Of a stretch of DNA of 64,000 nucleotides, positions 8,527 through 17,402 are shown in pieces (position 1 is the first letter of the stretch; each line of letters opens with the position of its first letter). This DNA comes from JACKIC01 sp964392305 (GTDB lineage: Bacteria; Planctomycetota; UBA1135; UBA2386). Position numbers and translations under genes: made by a program. Location: positions 62,001 through 126,000 of the forward strand of contig CAYMPV010000012.1 in assembly GCA_964392305.1 (NCBI GenBank). The letters are read 5' to 3'. The notes under the pieces are model-generated. The model did not search any database. It was not told the origin of the DNA and saw nothing but the letters and a program-made list of their open reading frames with translations.

Positions 8527-11382
8527 TCACTTCGCCGGTTGGGAGCGTTCGGCGCCGGGCAGCAGCGACTCCTGCGTCTCGCTGAACTGTTCGAAGCGTT
8601 CCTGCCACTGCGATCGGTCGGCGGTCACCTTCGTCACCTGCACCGCGGTCACCTTGTACTCGGGGCAGTTGGTCGCCCAGTCGCTGTTCTCGGTGGTCAC
8701 CACGTTGGCGCCCGACTCGGGGTGATGGAACGTCGTGTAGACGACACCGGGCTGCATGCGTTCGGTGACGACCGCGCGCAACGTCGTGTCACCCTTGCGG
8801 CTGCCCAGCGACACCAGGTCGCCATGGTTGATCCCACGCTGTTCGGCGTCGTGAGGGTGGATCTCGAGCACGTCGGCATCGTGCCAGGCGACGTTCGGCG
8901 TGCGGCGCGTCTGCGCGCCGACGTTGTATTGCGACAGGATGCGGCCGGTCGTGAGGATCAGCGGGAACTTGCGCGACGTGCGTTCTTCGGTCGCGACGAA
9001 GTCGGTGACCATGAAGCGGCCCTTGCCGCGCACGAACTCCTCTACGTGCATCGTCGGCGTGCCGTCCGGCGCGGCGTCGTTGCAGGGCCACTGGATGCTG
9101 CCCAGGCGCTCGATCTTCTCGTAGGTGACGCCCGTGAACGTCGGCGTGAGCTCGGCGATCTCGTCCATGATCTGGCTCGGATGGTCGTAGTGCATCGCGT
9201 AGCCGAGTTTGTCCGCCAGCGCGACGGTGACCTCCCAGTCGGCCAGCCCGGCGAGCGGCGGCATGACCTTTCGCACCATGCTGATGCGCCGCTCGGCGTT
9301 GGTGAACGTGCCGTCCTTCTCGAGGAACGAGCTGCCGGGCAGCAGCACGTGCGCGTACTTCGCCGTCTCGTTGAGGAAGATGTCCTGCACGATCAGCATC
9401 TCGAGGGACTGCAGGGCCTTCTGCACGTGCTGCGTGTCGGGGTCCGACTGCGCGATGTCCTCACCCTGCACGTAGAGCGCCCTGAACGAACCGTCGATCG
9501 CGGCGTCGAACATGTTCGGGATGCGCAAGCCCGGTTCGTGGTCGATCGTCACGCCCCACTTCCTGCCGAACAGCTCGCGCACCGCCGCGTCGCTGACGTG
9601 GCGATAGCCGGGCAGTTCGTGTGGGAACGAGCCCATGTCGCACGAGCCCTGCACGTTGTTCTGGCCGCGGAGCGGGTTCACGCCGACGCCGGGCCGGCCG
9701 ATGTTGCCGGTCACCATCGCGAGGTTGGCGATGGTCATGACGGTCGTGCTGCCCTGGCTGTGTTCGGTCACGCCCAGGCCGTAGTAGATCGCGCCGTTGC
9801 CGGCCTTGGCGAACAGGCGCGCGGCGCCGCGGATCTGCGCCGCGGGCACGCCGGTGTCGGCCTGCAGCGCCTCGGGCGAGTTCTTCGGCAGGCTGATGAA
9901 CGCCTTCCACTTCTCGTACTCGGCCAGGTCGCAGCGCGCCCGCACGTAGTCCTCGCGCGCCAGGCCCTCGGTCACGACGACGTGCGCGAGCGCGTTCATC
10001 ACGGCGACGTTGGCGCCGGGCTTGAGCTGCAGGTGGAAGTCCGCTTCGACGTGCGGCGTGCGCACGAGGTCGATGCGGCGCGGATCGATGACGATCAACC
10101 CCGCGCCTTCCCGGAGCCGCTGCTTCATGCGCGACGCGAACACCGGGTGGCCATCGGTCGGGTTGGCGCCGATGACGATGATGCAGTCGGTCTGTTCGAC
10201 GCTGTCGAAGTCCTGCGTGCCCGCCGACTCGCCGAGCGTCGTCTTGAGGCCGTAGCCCGTCGGCGAGTGGCAGACGCGCGCGCAGGTGTCGACGTTGTTG
10301 TTGCCGAACGCGGCGCGCACGAGCTTCTGCACGAGGTACGTCTCCTCGTTGGTGCAGCGTGAACTCGTGATGCCGCCGGCCGCGCCGACGCCGTACTTCT
10401 GCTGCACGCGCCGGATGCCGTTCGCCGCGAACGTCAGCGCCTCGTCCCAGCTCACCTCGCGCCACGGGTCGGTGATCTTCTCGCGGATCATCGGCGCCTT
10501 GACGCGGTCGGGGTGCGTGGCATAGCCCCACGCGAAGCGACCCTTCACGCACGAGTGGCCGTGGTTCGCCTTGCCGTCCTTGTGCGGCACCATGCGCACC
10601 ACCTCGTTGCCCTTCATCTCGGCGCGGAACGAGCAGCCGACGCCGCAGTAGGCGCAGGTCGTCACGACCGCGTGATCAGGCTGGCCCTGGTCGGCGATCG
10701 ACTTCTCCATCAGCGTCGCCGTCGGGCAGGCCTGCACACACGCGCCGCACGACACACACTCGCTGTCGAGGAAGTTCGTCGGCCCAGCCGCGATCTTGCT
10801 GTCGAAGCCGCGGCCCTGCACCGTCAGCGCGAACGTGCCCTGCACCTCGTCGCAGGCGCGCACGCAGCGTGAGCAGACGATGCACTTGGTCGGGTCGAAC
10901 GAGAAGTACGGGTTCGACTCGTCCTTCTTCCCCACCAGGTGGTTCTCACCCTCGTAGCCGTAACGCACCTCACGCAGGCCGACGACGCCGGCCATGTCCT
11001 GCAGTTCGCAGTTGCCGTTGGCCGGGCACGTGAGGCAGTCGAGCGGGTGGTCGCTGATGTAGAGCTCCATGACCCCGCGGCGCAGGTCGGCGAGCTTCTT
11101 GCTCTGCGTCCTGACCTTCATGCCGGGTTCGCACGGCGTCGTGCACGAAGCCGGATAACCCTTGCGGCCCTCCACCTCGACCACACAGAGCCGACAGCTG
11201 CCGAACGCCTCCAGCGAGTCGGTGGCGCACAGCTTGGGCACCTTGACGCCGGCATCGATCGCGGCGCGCATCAGCGACGTGCCGGCGGGGACGGTGACGG
11301 TCTTGCCGTCGATCTGCAGGGATACGGTGGTCTCGCTGCTGCGTGCCGGGGTGCCGTGATCGAGGACCTTGTTGGAATACAT
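8527..11382 (-). CDS. fdsA: NAD-dependent formate dehydrogenase alpha subunit (Mo/W)
   Basis: 951 residues, usual for FdsA. Order seen: N-terminal 2Fe-2S ferredoxin domain (C-x-A-x...G-S-C-R-L-C, about 50-70), a His/Cys 4Fe-4S NuoG-like segment (H-P-L-D-C-x2-C), two 4Fe-4S clusters (C-I-V-C-x2-C and C-V-S-C-x2-C, about 165-225), a further C-x2-C-x3-C cluster (about 243-250), then the bis-MGD molybdopterin catalytic domain. The metal ligand is a cysteine, Cys371 in C-A-R-V-C-H-S-P-T, encoded by TGC (10270-10272), so this is not a selenoenzyme. It would oxidise formate to CO2 and pass electrons to FdsGB. No fdhD-like gene is adjacent, and fdsGB lie 8 kb away on the same strand. Confidence 0.95.
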   Translation of the reverse strand: MYSNKVLDHGTPARSSETTVSLQIDGKTVTVPAGTSLMRAAIDAGVKVPKLCATDSLEAFGSCRLCVVEVEGRKGYPASCTTPCEPGMKVRTQSKKLADLRRGVMELYISDHPLDCLTCPANGNCELQDMAGVVGLREVRYGYEGENHLVGKKDESNPYFSFDPTKCIVCSRCVRACDEVQGTFALTVQGRGFDSKIAAGPTNFLDSECVSCGACVQACPTATLMEKSIADQGQPDHAVVTTCAYCGVGCSFRAEMKGNEVVRMVPHKDGKANHGHSCVKGRFAWGYATHPDRVKAPMIREKITDPWREVSWDEALTFAANGIRRVQQKYGVGAAGGITSSRCTNEETYLVQKLVRAAFGNNNVDTCARVCHSPTGYGLKTTLGESAGTQDFDSVEQTDCIIVIGANPTDGHPVFASRMKQRLREGAGLIVIDPRRIDLVRTPHVEADFHLQLKPGANVAVMNALAHVVVTEGLAREDYVRARCDLAEYEKWKAFISLPKNSPEALQADTGVPAAQIRGAARLFAKAGNGAIYYGLGVTEHSQGSTTVMTIANLAMVTGNIGRPGVGVNPLRGQNNVQGSCDMGSFPHELPGYRHVSDAAVRELFGRKWGVTIDHEPGLRIPNMFDAAIDGSFRALYVQGEDIAQSDPDTQHVQKALQSLEMLIVQDIFLNETAKYAHVLLPGSSFLEKDGTFTNAERRISMVRKVMPPLAGLADWEVTVALADKLGYAMHYDHPSQIMDEIAELTPTFTGVTYEKIERLGSIQWPCNDAAPDGTPTMHVEEFVRGKGRFMVTDFVATEERTSRKFPLILTTGRILSQYNVGAQTRRTPNVAWHDADVLEIHPHDAEQRGINHGDLVSLGSRKGDTTLRAVVTERMQPGVVYTTFHHPESGANVVTTENSDWATNCPEYKVTAVQVTKVTADRSQWQERFEQFSETQESLLPGAERSQPAK

Positions 11383-11518
11383 GCGCGCTCGGGGGAACGG
11401 CCCGGCGCGGCGGCCAGCCGCCGCCAGGGGTTCGGCGGGCCAAGTTACGGGCTGCGCGAGGGCACCTCAAGCCCGTTCGGCGGCAAGCGGTTGCGGCGGC
11501 GCGCTGCAGTGTCGGCAC

Positions 11519-11743
11519 TCATCGCAGGACTCTCCCGGCGGCGAGTTCCCGGACGAACTCCGCGAACGGCAACACCGTGATGCCACGGTCCTTCAAGCGC
11601 TTCGTGCCGCCGTAGACCGCGACGCCGCGGGTGAGCTGCCCGCCCGCCAACAGGTCCGCCAGCGAACTGCCGAACTCACGACGCCACTCCTTGGCAGCCT
11701 TCACGTCGATGCCGATCCGTTTGCTGCCGCGCTCGGGGACCGG
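11519..11743 (-). pseudogene. 3' remnant of a DUF4143-type AAA ATPase gene
   Basis: The last ~74 codons before the stop at 11519 read like the C-terminal end of DUF4143 ATPases: I-D-V-K ending a nuclease-like strand, a helical F-G-S-S-L-A-D-L segment, then G-V-A-V-Y-G-G, and a final V-L-P-F-A-E-F. The frame stays open upstream to 11938, but that part is Arg-rich, lacks any P-loop or homology, and overlaps the patatin gene on the other strand. The rest of the gene is therefore missing. It sits exactly at one border of the block that separates fdsA from fdsGB. Confidence 0.5.
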
Positions 11744-11826
11744 CGCGGAACGGATCCCGCCACACCGTCCGCACGCGTTCGGCTTGCGCTGCCCCGCCAC
11801 CCGGCCATGCTGCCCGCCGAGGCCGC

Positions 11827-14061
11827 ATGCGTTCACCCCGGTTCGCCACCCTGTCCCTGACGCTGCTGCTCGGCGCGTTGCCCGCGCAGCAGCCGTCCCC
11901 CGGCGCCGTGAGCAACGAGACGCCACAACCAGCCTCACCGCGCATCGGCCTCGTGCTCAGCGGCGGCGGCGCGCGCGGCGCGGCGCACGTCGGTGTGCTG
12001 CAGGTGCTCGAGGAACTGCGCGTGCCGGTGCACTGCGTCGTCGGCACCAGCATGGGCTCGATCGTCGGCGGCCTCTACGCCTACGGGCACTCGCCCGCAG
12101 CGCTCGCCGATCTGGTGACGCGCAACGGCTCCGACCGCGACTGGGACTACCTGCTGCAGGACGGTGACGGACGCCCAGGGATGGCGTTCCGCCGCAAGGA
12201 GGAGTCGAAACTGCTGACCGGCCGCATCAAGCTCGGCCTCAAGGGCCTGACCCTGCGGCTGCCCAAGGGCTGGATCCAGGGGCAGAACCTCGAGACCGAA
12301 CTGCGTTTCTCGACCGACCAGGCGCACGACCTGCGCAGCTTCGACGATCTGCCGCTGCCGTTCCGCTGCGTGGCCGTCGACATCGGCACGGGTGAGCAAG
12401 TGGTGCTCGATCGCGGCAACCTGGCCTTGGCCCTGCGCGCCAGCATGTCGCTGCCGGGAGTGTTCGCGCCCGCGGTGATCGACGGGCGGGAACTGCTCGA
12501 CGGCGGCCTCGTCAACAACGTGCCGGTCGACGTCGCCCGCGCGCTCGGCTGTGACGTACTGATCGTCGTCGACATCGGCTCACCGCTGGCCAAAGCCGAG
12601 GATGTCGTCGACCTGCTCGATGTCACCACCCAAACGGTGGCGATCCTCACCCAGCAGAACGTCGATCGCAGCCTGGCGAGCCTCGGCGGCGAGGACACGC
12701 TGATCCAACCGCCCCTGGGCGACATCACCTCGATGGACTTCTTGCGCGCGCAGGAAGCGATCGACATCGGCGCCGCAGCGACACGCGCCGTCGCCGAGCG
12801 GCTGCGCCGCTACAGTGTCGACCCGGTGGCCTTCGACGCGTTCCTGCAACGCCAGCGACGGGCGCCATCGATGCCGACGACGATCCGGGGCATCGTGGTC
12901 GACAACCGGTCGAGCTTCTCGGACCGTGCCATCATTTCGCGCGTCGGGGCCGAGCCCGGCAAACCGATCAGCCAGCAATCGCTGCGCGACGGCCTGGCGC
13001 GGCTCTACTCGACCGACGACCTGCAGCGCGTCGGTTTCGCCTTCAAGAACCGCAAGGGTGACACCGCCGACCTCGAACTGCGGCCCGAAGACAAGTCCTG
13101 GGGCGTCGACAGCCTGCAGGTCGGCCTGCGACTCGAATCGAACTTCGAGGACCTGTCGCGCTACGAACTCGGGCTGCTCTACACCAAGAAGCACCTGAAC
13201 GCGCTCGGTGGCGAGCTGCGGTTGTATTCGTTGATCGGCAGCGAATCGGCTCTCTACGGCGAGTTCTACCAACCGCTCGCCGAGGACGGCTCGTTCTTCA
13301 TTGCGCCCAACGGCTTCGTCGCCCACGACTCCGGCGACGCCTACAGCGGCTCGACCAAGATCGCCGTGGGCACGGTCGACTACATGATCGGCGGCCTCGA
13401 CGTCGGCACCACCATCGGCTCGATCGGCGAACTGCGCGTCGGCGCGTTCCGCGCCCACGGCTCGGTCGACATCGACCTCAGCGTGCTGCCATTCCCGGTC
13501 CCGAAGGTCGACTTCGACGACGGCGCTGCCCACGTGCGGCTGCGCCTCGACACCCTCGACGACGCCATCTTCCCGCGGCACGGCCTGCTGTCGTCGGTCG
13601 AGTACATCCTCGGCAGCACCGAGCTCGGCGCCGATGCCGACTACCAGTTCCTGCAGGTGACCCACAGCCAGGCGGCCTCGATCGGCGACTCGAGCGCCGT
13701 ACTGCTGCTCGAGGCGGACTTCACGCTCGACGACACCCTGCCGTTCTACGCACGACCGTCGCTCGGCGGGTTCCTGCGCCTTTCCGGCCTGCCGCCGGAC
13801 TCGCTGTCGGGACAACACGCGGCCCTCGGCGCGCTGATGCTGCGCCAGAAGCTGACGCACGGCATCGCCCCGCTCTACATCGGCGGCTCGGTCGAGGCGG
13901 GCAACGCCTGGCAGCAGCGCAGCGAGCAGTGGGAGCAATGGCTGATCGCCGCCAGCCTGTTCCTCGCGGTCGACACGCCCGTGGGGCCGCTGCACTTCGG
14001 CGCCGGCATCACCGAGGGGGGCCACACCACCGGGTTCATGTTCCTGGGGCCGACGCGATAG
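11827..14061 (+). CDS. patatin-like phospholipase with POTRA and outer-membrane barrel
   Basis: 744 residues with a signal peptide (1-20, ending L-P-A-Q-Q). The patatin domain (about 38-330) has the oxyanion motif GGGARG at 46-51, nucleophile Ser75 in GTSMG, and the catalytic Asp225 in DGGLVNN. A POTRA-like domain follows (about 350-420) and then a ~320-residue series of amphipathic strands ending in a terminal aromatic strand, as in Omp85-type barrels. This is the layout of PlpD / type Vd autotransporters and FplA, whose lipase domain is linked to its own barrel. Expected role: phospholipase A activity at or beyond the outer membrane. Stands alone. Confidence 0.88.
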   Translation: MRSPRFATLSLTLLLGALPAQQPSPGAVSNETPQPASPRIGLVLSGGGARGAAHVGVLQVLEELRVPVHCVVGTSMGSIVGGLYAYGHSPAALADLVTRNGSDRDWDYLLQDGDGRPGMAFRRKEESKLLTGRIKLGLKGLTLRLPKGWIQGQNLETELRFSTDQAHDLRSFDDLPLPFRCVAVDIGTGEQVVLDRGNLALALRASMSLPGVFAPAVIDGRELLDGGLVNNVPVDVARALGCDVLIVVDIGSPLAKAEDVVDLLDVTTQTVAILTQQNVDRSLASLGGEDTLIQPPLGDITSMDFLRAQEAIDIGAAATRAVAERLRRYSVDPVAFDAFLQRQRRAPSMPTTIRGIVVDNRSSFSDRAIISRVGAEPGKPISQQSLRDGLARLYSTDDLQRVGFAFKNRKGDTADLELRPEDKSWGVDSLQVGLRLESNFEDLSRYELGLLYTKKHLNALGGELRLYSLIGSESALYGEFYQPLAEDGSFFIAPNGFVAHDSGDAYSGSTKIAVGTVDYMIGGLDVGTTIGSIGELRVGAFRAHGSVDIDLSVLPFPVPKVDFDDGAAHVRLRLDTLDDAIFPRHGLLSSVEYILGSTELGADADYQFLQVTHSQAASIGDSSAVLLLEADFTLDDTLPFYARPSLGGFLRLSGLPPDSLSGQHAALGALMLRQKLTHGIAPLYIGGSVEAGNAWQQRSEQWEQWLIAASLFLAVDTPVGPLHFGAGITEGGHTTGFMFLGPTR

Positions 14062-14169
14062 GAACGGGTTACGGCGGATGGTGTTTGCGTCGATGCAAGG
14101 CAGCGGATCGCAGCACTTCACGATCACGGGCCACCGGCTACTGTGCGAGGCCCCTCGCTCGAGTAGTCC

Positions 14170-15327
14170 GTGTCAATTCCTGAACAAGAACCCGTGGCCA
14201 TCGTCGGCGCCGGCTTCGCCGGTTCCGTCGCGGCACTGTCGCTGCACGCGCGCGGCATCGCGGTTCGCGTCATCGACCAGGCGAGCGCGAGCGCGCCGCT
14301 GTTCCGCGCCGAGAAGCTCGAGCCGGAGCAGGCGGACGCGTTGCGCAGCCTCGACCTGCTGCAAACGGTCTTGCCGTGCTGCACGCCGATCCGGGAGATC
14401 GCCGCCTGGCGCGACGGCCGCCTCGAGCGACACCGGCAAGTGCGGCAGTACGCGATGCGCTACCAGGACCTCGTGAACCTGTTGCGCCGCGAAGTGCAAA
14501 CGCGCGTCGGCATCGAAGTCGCGCGCGTCACCGCCATCACGGCGCGCGACGACGGCTGCCACCTGCAACTCGCCGACGGCTCCTCGAAGCACTTCCGGCT
14601 CTGCATCCTGGCAACGGGCAGCGCGACCGCCGCGAGCCGCGCGGGCCTCGTTGCCGCGACCGACGAACACCTCACCAGCCTCAACTTCGGCTTCGACATC
14701 CGACCACTCGGCGCGCGCGACGTCCCGCTCGCGTTCAATCATCACTCGCGGCACCCCCATCGCGACGGCCTGCACTACGCGACGTTCTTCCCGCTCGGCG
14801 ACATCGTGCGCGTCAACGTGTTCACGGCCTGGGCCGCCGACGACGCACGCGTGCGCGCGTTCGTCGCCGATCCGCGCGCAACCCTGCTGGCGCTGCTGCC
14901 GCGCTTGCGCGAGTTCTACGGCGACTGGCAGTGCGTCTCGCGCGTGCAGACCGCGCAGACCCGTTTCCACCGGCTGGCGGGAGCGCCTTCGCCCGCGCTG
15001 CTCGCGCTCGGCGAGGCCTACCAGTCGGTGAGCCCAGCGACGGGCATGGGACTCAGCAGGTGCCTGACCGACGTGCGCGCGCTGCTGCGCCACGCCGCCT
15101 CGTGGCCCGCGTCCGGGGTGATCTCGGCGGCGCAGATCGCCGCCTTCCATGCCGACCCCGAGAAGGTCGCCATGGACGAACAGGCGCGCACGGCGTGGCA
15201 GTGGTTCCACGACAGCGTGCACGGTCGTTCGTTGCGCTGGCGAATCAAGCGCGGCCCGGTTGGCGCGGCGTTGCGCTGGCTGTCGCACGCTCACGGTCGG
15301 GCCCGCCCCCGCGAGGTCATGCAATGA
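14170..15327 (+). CDS. FAD-dependent oxidoreductase (GR2/PHBH type)
   Basis: 385 residues from a GTG start. N-terminal dinucleotide fold: V-A-I-V-G-A-G-F-A-G-S-V-A-A (about 8-21) with an acidic/Asp end of the second strand (V-I-D-Q). A mid-protein ATG motif lies at about 152-156 (L-A-T-G-S) and the second FAD motif is the A-L-G-E-A-Y-Q-S-V-S-P-A-T-G-M-G segment (about 276-292, the G-D-A family motif with E in place of D). Resembles flavin monooxygenases, halogenases and geranylgeranyl reductases. Its stop overlaps the next start by 4 bases, so it is coupled to the deacetylase. Substrate unknown; the neighbours suggest envelope glycan or lipid modification. Confidence 0.78.
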   Translation: MSIPEQEPVAIVGAGFAGSVAALSLHARGIAVRVIDQASASAPLFRAEKLEPEQADALRSLDLLQTVLPCCTPIREIAAWRDGRLERHRQVRQYAMRYQDLVNLLRREVQTRVGIEVARVTAITARDDGCHLQLADGSSKHFRLCILATGSATAASRAGLVAATDEHLTSLNFGFDIRPLGARDVPLAFNHHSRHPHRDGLHYATFFPLGDIVRVNVFTAWAADDARVRAFVADPRATLLALLPRLREFYGDWQCVSRVQTAQTRFHRLAGAPSPALLALGEAYQSVSPATGMGLSRCLTDVRALLRHAASWPASGVISAAQIAAFHADPEKVAMDEQARTAWQWFHDSVHGRSLRWRIKRGPVGAALRWLSHAHGRARPREVMQ

Positions 15328-16352
15328 AGGGGCTGGCGCGCGACACGGTGTGGAGCACAGCGGGGCTGCTCGGCCTGACCCGGCTGGCGCGGCGCCTGTC
15401 ACAGCACCGCGTCCGGATCCTGATGTACCACGCCGTCGTCGCCGACGACGCGCCGTTCTCGCGCTGGACCCATCTGCCGCTGTCGCGCTTTCGCTGGCAG
15501 GTCCAACACCTCGCACAGAACTACGATGTGCGCTCCCTTTCCGAGATCGTGACCGCGATCCGGGACGGCCAACCGCTGCCCACCAACGCTGCGGTGATCA
15601 CCTTCGACGACGGCTACGGCAGCGTGCACCAGCGTGCGTTCCCCGAGCTGCAGCGGCACGGCCTGCCGGCGTCGGTGTTCCTGACGACGGAGTTCGTCGA
15701 CAAACAACAGCTCATGTGGACCTCGCGGCTGTTCCTCGCGCTGCGCGCCACGCCGCGCCAACGGCTGTCCCTGCCGACGTTGGGGTTCGCCGATCTGCGC
15801 CTGGGCACCGAAGCCGAGCGCGACCGCGTCGACGAACAACTGCGCCGACGGCTCAAGGGCATGACCGACGCCGACCGCGTCAGCGCGCTGCGCCTGATCG
15901 AAGACGAACTGCAGGTGCAAACCTACCTGGACTACGCGCGGGAGTTCGCGCCGATGACGTGGGCGCAGGTGCGCGCGATGCAGGCGACCGGGCTGTTCGA
16001 GTTCGGCGCGCACAGCGTCACCCATCCGATCCTCAGCCGACTGCCGCAAGCGCAGCTGCAGCACGAGGTGCTCGACAGCTGCGATACGATCCGCCACGAG
16101 CTCGGCCAGCCGCACGTCTGCTTCGCCTACCCGAACGGCCAGGCCGACGACTTCAACGAAGCGACCAAGATGCTGCTGCGCCACGCCGGCGCGCCGTGCG
16201 CCCTGTCGACGATCGAAGGCCTGTGGCGCCCCGGCGACGACCTGTTGGCGTTGCCGCGGATCGGCATCGGCAACGACATGAGCAACAGCCGTTTCGCCGC
16301 CGTGTGCAGCGGCCTCGAGAGCGGCTGCAAGCGCCGCCTCGGCAGGCTGTGA
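15324..16352 (+). CDS. polysaccharide deacetylase (NodB domain)
   Basis: 342 residues, ATG overlapping the previous stop (ATGA). After a short N-terminal region with an R-I-L-M-Y-H strand (31-36) typical of family-4 carbohydrate esterases, the first NodB motif T-F-D-D-G-Y is at 93-98 (Asp95 base, Asp96 metal ligand). The second, H-S-V-T-H-P, follows at about 231-236 and provides metal-binding His residues. A ~90-residue helical insertion separates the motifs. Expected activity: metal-dependent removal of N- or O-acetyl groups from a surface or exopolysaccharide. No signal peptide is clear. Part of a three-gene coupled unit (14170-17395). Confidence 0.88.
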   Translation: MKGLARDTVWSTAGLLGLTRLARRLSQHRVRILMYHAVVADDAPFSRWTHLPLSRFRWQVQHLAQNYDVRSLSEIVTAIRDGQPLPTNAAVITFDDGYGSVHQRAFPELQRHGLPASVFLTTEFVDKQQLMWTSRLFLALRATPRQRLSLPTLGFADLRLGTEAERDRVDEQLRRRLKGMTDADRVSALRLIEDELQVQTYLDYAREFAPMTWAQVRAMQATGLFEFGAHSVTHPILSRLPQAQLQHEVLDSCDTIRHELGQPHVCFAYPNGQADDFNEATKMLLRHAGAPCALSTIEGLWRPGDDLLALPRIGIGNDMSNSRFAAVCSGLESGCKRRLGRL

Positions 16353-17395
16353 GCGATCCGATCACCATCGAACGCGTCGCCGACTTCGACGCCGTGTCCG
16401 CCGACGACTGGAACCAGCTGGCCAGGCGCGGCCCGACCGGAACCGTGTTCCAGACGCTGCAGTGGCACCGCGCCTGGTGGCAGGTCTACGCCGAGGGCGC
16501 GGAGTTGCTGCTGCTGCTCGCGCGTGCAGGCGGCGAACTCGTCGGTGCGCTGGCGCTGTGTCTGGGCACCGACCGCCATCTGCGATTCGTCGGGCACGGC
16601 CGCAGCGACTACGTCGACGTCATCGGCGATCCGCCCGAGACGGTGCGCCGCGCCCTGTGGCAACAGGCGCTGGCCCTGGCGCCGTCGTGGCGACGCCTGC
16701 ATCTGCGCCACCTTCCCGAGGAATCGCCGACGCTGCCCGACCTGCGGGCGCTGGGCCTGCGCTGGCTGCTCGACCAGCGCGTGCCGTGCCCCTGCCTGCA
16801 GGTGCACAACCCTGGCGACCTCGACGCCGCGCTCGGCAAGCAGAGCGTGCGGCGCCACCACCGCTGGTTCGCGCGACAACCGCGCGCCGCGGTGCAGCAC
16901 CTGTCGCGGGCCGACGAGATCGGACCGCAGCTCGACGCGTTCTTCGACCAGCACGTGCGGCGCTGGGCGCAGACACCGCATCCGAGCCTGTTCGGCGACG
17001 ACCGGAACCGGCGCTTCTACCGCGCCTTGACCACGCAACTGGACGACACCGGGTGGCTGTGCTTCACGCGGCTGGCGATCGACGGCCAACCCTGCGCGTT
17101 CCACTTCGGGTTCCGGTTCGGCGGGCGCCTCGTCTGGTACAAGCCGAGCTTCGAGATCGAACTGGCGCGGCGTTCGCCCGGCGAAGCGCTGCTGGCCGAA
17201 CTGCTGTCGCTGGTCGGACGTGAACGGCTCACCGAACTCGACTTCACGGTCGGCGACGAGGCCTTCAAGAGCCGCTTCGCCAACCACGTGCGCCACAACC
17301 TCGAGCTCACGGTGTTCCGCAGCGGCGCCGATCGTCTCTGCACCCTCGCAACGCGCCGGGTCAAGGCGGCGGCGCGGGCGCTGCTGCGGCGCTGA
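16349..17395 (+). CDS. CelD/BcsL-like GNAT acyltransferase
   Basis: 348 residues from a GTG that overlaps the deacetylase stop (GTGA). The N-terminal part has the W-x2-L-A-R-x-G-P-T-x-T-V-F-Q-T-x2-W-H-x-A-W-W motif common to CelD/BcsL proteins and FemAB-like exosortase/PEP-CTERM-associated acyltransferases; the C-terminal half is a GNAT fold with P-x-A-F-H-F-G-F and L-D-F-T-V-G-D-E-A-F-K-x-R-F-A-N blocks. These proteins are found with exopolysaccharide systems and are thought to acylate sugars or peptidoglycan precursors. Together with the deacetylase and FAD enzyme it likely modifies an envelope glycan. Ends 7 bases from the convergent gene at 17403. Confidence 0.8.
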   Translation: MSDPITIERVADFDAVSADDWNQLARRGPTGTVFQTLQWHRAWWQVYAEGAELLLLLARAGGELVGALALCLGTDRHLRFVGHGRSDYVDVIGDPPETVRRALWQQALALAPSWRRLHLRHLPEESPTLPDLRALGLRWLLDQRVPCPCLQVHNPGDLDAALGKQSVRRHHRWFARQPRAAVQHLSRADEIGPQLDAFFDQHVRRWAQTPHPSLFGDDRNRRFYRALTTQLDDTGWLCFTRLAIDGQPCAFHFGFRFGGRLVWYKPSFEIELARRSPGEALLAELLSLVGRERLTELDFTVGDEAFKSRFANHVRHNLELTVFRSGADRLCTLATRRVKAAARALLRR

Positions 17396-17402
17396 CCGCT
17401 GA

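Noticed and set aside
8539..10362. 607-codon open frame on the plus strand
   Set aside because: It is antisense to fdsA, rich in Arg/Val/His, and has no homology; high GC leaves long shadow frames open.
14170..15327. Flavin-dependent tryptophan halogenase
   Set aside because: The W-x-W-x-I-P signature is missing, so only a general FAD oxidoreductase call is supported.
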